This document shows, in pieces, positions 6,914 through 8,530 of a stretch of DNA of 8,530 nucleotides; positions within the stretch are counted from its first letter, which is position 1, and each line of letters starts with the position of its first letter. The translations under genes were made by a program, and so were the position numbers. The notes beneath the pieces were generated by a model that was not told the DNA's origin, did no database searches, and saw only the letters and a program-made list of their open reading frames with translations. This DNA is from RUG11237 sp964450185 (GTDB lineage Bacteria; Bacillota; Clostridia; Lachnospirales; Lachnospiraceae). The DNA lies in assembly GCA_964450185.1 (NCBI GenBank), contig CAYVCL010000100.1, positions 1-8,530 on the forward strand, written 5' to 3'.

Positions 6914-6956
6914 GAGAGCAGATTTTCTTAAGCTTGTAAAGGTGAGGATACCGCAG

Positions 6957-7106
6957 AAGAAAAAGTGAGAACAGCAAAGGAGATACTTTTTAAGATTTAT
7001 CATAAAAAGAGAACCGGCGTCCTTCTTAGGTTTTCACTGCTCAATCACTTTTCCGTGGACAGAAAATGTGAAAGGGGTATGGCACAAGCAATTTTGAAAT
7101 TCACTT
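6957..7106 (+). other. Spacer between ncRNA and SPFH promoter
   Basis: No gene is seen. Three weak RNA hairpins exist: AAAAAGT/ACTTTTT (6960-6966 with 6985-6991), GAGAACC/GGTTTTC (7009-7015 with 7029-7035), and a bulged stem 7045-7053 with 7062-7071. The first, ending in a T-run, is the best candidate for ending the ncRNA, but its 18-nt loop and AT-only stem make it poor. Confidence 0.35.
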
Positions 7107-7136
7107 TTGACACAATAGAGTAACAAATATTATATA
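7107..7136 (+). promoter_or_regulatory. Promoter of the SPFH gene
   Basis: A perfect TTGACA -35 (7107-7112) is followed after 17 bp by TTATAT (7130-7135) or after 18 bp by TATATA (7131-7136). The start would fall near 7142, leaving a leader of roughly 20 nt carrying AGGAAG and AGGGG. The SPFH gene can therefore be expressed independently of rtcB, at a good basal level. Confidence 0.72.
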
Positions 7137-7159
7137 CAGAATATAGGAAGAAAAGGGGA

Positions 7160-8266
7160 ATGAAAATGAAGATTATAATTAAGGATAATCAGGCTGGTTT
7201 TGTTAAGAAGAATGGTCTGTTTGTAAAGATGATTACGGCAGGAACTTATCACTTTTCCAAAACTCTGGGTTATGAGGTGCAGATAGAGGAAATGATGGGG
7301 GAAGTAGATTATTTAGAGGTTCCATACCAGATATTGCAGCGGGATGAAAATTTCCAAAAATCCACAGTACATATGGTAATACCGGATGGCTATGCAGGTT
7401 TTCTCTATGTGGATGACAACTTAGTGTCTGTGGCAAACCGCAGGGAATATACTTTCTGGAACGTATTTGAAAAGCACAGCATAAAGCTGGTGTCTATGGA
7501 AGAACCGGTGATTGGCAAAGAGGTTACAAAGCAGATGCTTTCTCATGTGCCAGTCAGAATGTACAAGACAGCATCCATCGGAGATGGCGAGTGTGGTTTG
7601 TTGTACTATAATAATATCCTGCAGAAAAAACTTACCAAGGGAATTTATTCTTTTTGGAATTATAATACGGAAGTTATGGTTAAAATATTCGACCTGCGTC
7701 AGCAGAAGCTTGATATTGTAGGTCAGGAAATCCTTACCAAAGACAAAATCGGAATCCGCATGAATATGGTGTGTATGTATCGGATTTCCAACGTAGAGGA
7801 GTTTGTAGAAAAAATAACAAACTTAAAGGAACAGCTCTATTCCTGTGTACAGTTAGTACTGCGGGAACATACCGGCAACTACAAGCTGGACGAAATTCTG
7901 GAGCTAAAGGAACAGATTTCCAAAGAAGTTTTTGAAAGCCTGAAAAAGAAAGAGAAGGATTTCTGCATAGAAATTCTGGATGTGGGCATCAAAGACATTA
8001 TTCTTCCGGGAGAAATCAGGGATATTATGAACACAGTTCTGGTAGCAGAAAAGACCGCCCAGGCAAATGTAATATCCAGAAGGGAGGAAGTAGCTTCCAC
8101 CCGTTCCCTCCTAAACACTGCAAAGCTTATGGAGGACAACAAGACCTTGTATAAGCTGAAGGAATTGGAGTATCTGGAGCGTATTTGCGATAAGGTAGGG
8201 GAAATTTCGGTTACCGGAAATGGAGGATTGATAGAGCAGTTGGGGAAGTTGATGGAAACGGCGTAG
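7160..8266 (+). CDS. Soluble SPFH/Band-7 (slipin-like) protein of an RNA-repair system
   Basis: The protein has 368 residues. Residues about 1-175 hold three copies of a beta motif, each with a G-(F/L)-aromatic turn, a short loop and a GxYxFx or YTFWN-type end, near 10-33, 78-103 and 144-169. Residues about 165-290 resemble the SPFH/Band-7 core (QKLDIVGQEILTKDKIGI, then the helical LREHTGNYKLDEIL and GIKDIILPGEI). Residues about 295-345 are a charged, coiled-coil-like helix (VAEKTAQANVISRREEVAS). Unlike classical slipins it has no N-terminal membrane segment, so a cytosolic ring or scaffold is likely. SPFH proteins next to RtcB were proposed to be RNA-repair cofactors working with a tRNA-like RNA, which lies just upstream. 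A second in-frame ATG at 7166 is 7 nt after AGGGG (7154-7158) and may be the true start; AGGAAG (7145-7150) would serve 7160. Confidence 0.88.
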   Translation: MKMKIIIKDNQAGFVKKNGLFVKMITAGTYHFSKTLGYEVQIEEMMGEVDYLEVPYQILQRDENFQKSTVHMVIPDGYAGFLYVDDNLVSVANRREYTFWNVFEKHSIKLVSMEEPVIGKEVTKQMLSHVPVRMYKTASIGDGECGLLYYNNILQKKLTKGIYSFWNYNTEVMVKIFDLRQQKLDIVGQEILTKDKIGIRMNMVCMYRISNVEEFVEKITNLKEQLYSCVQLVLREHTGNYKLDEILELKEQISKEVFESLKKKEKDFCIEILDVGIKDIILPGEIRDIMNTVLVAEKTAQANVISRREEVASTRSLLNTAKLMEDNKTLYKLKELEYLERICDKVGEISVTGNGGLIEQLGKLMETA

Positions 8267-8282
8267 AAAAGGGATAGTTAAG

Positions 8283-8336
8283 AAGAGTTGCAGGCTTTGG
8301 GATGGTTAATCGTTAAGGATGCAACTCTTTTTTCTT
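8283..8336 (+). terminator. Intrinsic terminator after the SPFH gene
   Basis: AAGAGTTGCA (8283-8292) pairs perfectly with TGCAACTCTT (8320-8329) across a 27-nt loop, and the T-run reaches 8333 followed by CTT. It lies 16 nt after the SPFH stop. The reverse strand lacks a good U-run, so it mainly serves the + strand. Confidence 0.85.
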
Positions 8337-8352
8337 GGAATAGTATCGTTCG

Positions 8353-8530
8353 TTAATTATTCCAATATTTCTTAGCATATTCCTCTGCTACGTCTTTAGT
8401 CAGTTCAAATTTCAGCTCAATCTTAGATATTGTGTCTTCGTAGGAAAGTCCAAATTCCTTACAGGTTTCGATTAATACTCGAATCCCATCTTCAGTTCCT
8501 TTTTTAATTCCAATTTCCAAAATATTCATC
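8353..8530 (-). CDS. C-terminal end of an Rpn/PD-(D/E)XK putative transposase-like protein (partial)
   Basis: A - strand frame enters from beyond the window and ends with TAA at 8353-8355; 58 residues are visible, starting at a Met codon (8527-8529) that is probably internal. It reads GIKKGTEDGIRVLIETCKEF, then GLSYEDT, KFELT and EYAKKYW at the end. The pattern G(I/M)xxGxxxGIxxLIExCxEFGxSxxxT, with a final YxxKYW, is common at the C-terminus of Rpn-family recombination-promoting nuclease/putative transposase proteins abundant in Lachnospiraceae. The nuclease core is outside the window, so the family call rests on this tail only. Codon use looks like that of its neighbours. A different protein sharing this tail is possible. 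Confidence 0.55.
   Translation of the reverse strand, partial: MNILEIGIKKGTEDGIRVLIETCKEFGLSYEDTISKIELKFELTKDVAEEYAKKYWNN

Larger units (their letters stand above)
6641..6956 (+). ncRNA. Structured tRNA-like RNA linked to RtcB and SPFH genes
   Basis: This 535-bp gap (6625-7159) has no convincing reading frame but is full of RNA structure. The outer helix pairs 6641-6650 with 6947-6956 (9 of 10 pairs, one C-C mismatch). Inside it are a GGGA/TCCC hairpin (6651-6663), a long-range helix 6671-6680 with 6887-6896 (10 of 10), an anticodon-like hairpin (6721-6743), a CCTAT/ATAGG hairpin (6744-6758), a permuted tRNA body (6760-6823), an AAACG/CGTTT hairpin (6831-6845), a second T-arm (6846-6862) and a GC-rich hairpin (6894-6913). 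The ends are set by the outer helix, so they are estimates. A weak promoter could exist in the end of rtcB (TTGGCG 6605-6610, TATTAT 6630-6635, 19 bp apart); read-through from rtcB is equally likely. The setting matches the tRNA-like RNA proposed for SPFH/Band-7 RNA-repair systems; YrlA-type Y RNA is the alternative, but no Rsr gene is seen. Confidence 0.75.

Noticed and set aside
6894..6929. Intrinsic terminator ending the ncRNA
   Set aside because: The T-tract begins 9 nt after the hairpin, and the outer helix pairs with bases beyond it (6947-6956), so transcription probably continues.
6683..7003. Reading frame of about 106 codons on the - strand across the rtcB-SPFH gap
   Set aside because: It runs antisense through the structured RNA, has no recognisable protein features or ribosome site, and includes the T-arms' reverse complements.

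Overview
The window looks like a chromosomal segment of a low-to-moderate-GC anaerobic Firmicute, most likely a Lachnospiraceae-type gut Clostridium. The reasons are the BspA-like 23-residue leucine-rich repeat protein with a Lys-rich fibronectin-III tail, the strong AGGAGG-type ribosome sites, the AT-rich promoters and the intrinsic terminators. The assignment is inference from style; there is no marker gene.

Layout. (1) 1-3018, + strand: the 3' part of a large secreted BspA-like surface protein (21 LRRs, a Big-2-like Ig domain, a 37-unit Pro/Thr hexapeptide stalk, a beta-sandwich domain and an FN3-like end). It stops at a bidirectional terminator (3027-3064). (2) 3057-5263, - strand: two WYL-domain transcription regulators in a TAATG-coupled operon. 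(3) 5264-5391: a divergent promoter region with a perfect inverted repeat over the WYL -10 box. (4) 5392-6624, + strand: rtcB, encoding the 3'-phosphate/5'-OH RNA ligase with all metal and guanylylation residues present. (5) about 6641-6956, + strand: a non-coding RNA region with tRNA-like parts. (6) 7160-8266, + strand: a soluble SPFH/Band-7 (slipin-like) protein with its own perfect TTGACA promoter and an intrinsic terminator. (7) 8353-8530, - strand: the C-terminal end of a protein resembling Rpn/PD-(D/E)XK putative transposases.

The centre of the window is an RNA-repair locus: WYL regulators <-> RtcB - tRNA-like RNA - SPFH protein. Comparative genomics (Burroughs and Aravind, 2016, from memory) proposed that SPFH/Band-7 proteins act as scaffolds with a novel tRNA-like RNA in RtcB systems, in parallel with Ro60/TROVE and Y RNAs. 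This window fits that arrangement.

The main result of reading the RNA by hand is that 6760-6823 folds as a circularly permuted tRNA body. The order is anticodon-stem 3' strand, variable loop, T-arm, a 4-bp acceptor stem capped by a GUAA (GNRA) tetraloop, U8-A9, D-arm, G26, anticodon-stem 5' strand. It keeps the residues for U8-A14, G15-C48, G18/G19 with T-loop positions 55/56, G26-A44 and U54-A58, but it has no free CCA end. Around it are an 8-bp hairpin with a tRNA-Asp-like 7-nt anticodon loop, a second T-arm exactly 76 nt downstream, and two nested long-range helices. A plausible model is that the SPFH protein and/or RtcB uses this RNA as a scaffold, guide or bait when tRNAs are cut in the anticodon loop, with the WYL proteins controlling expression. 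That model is inference.
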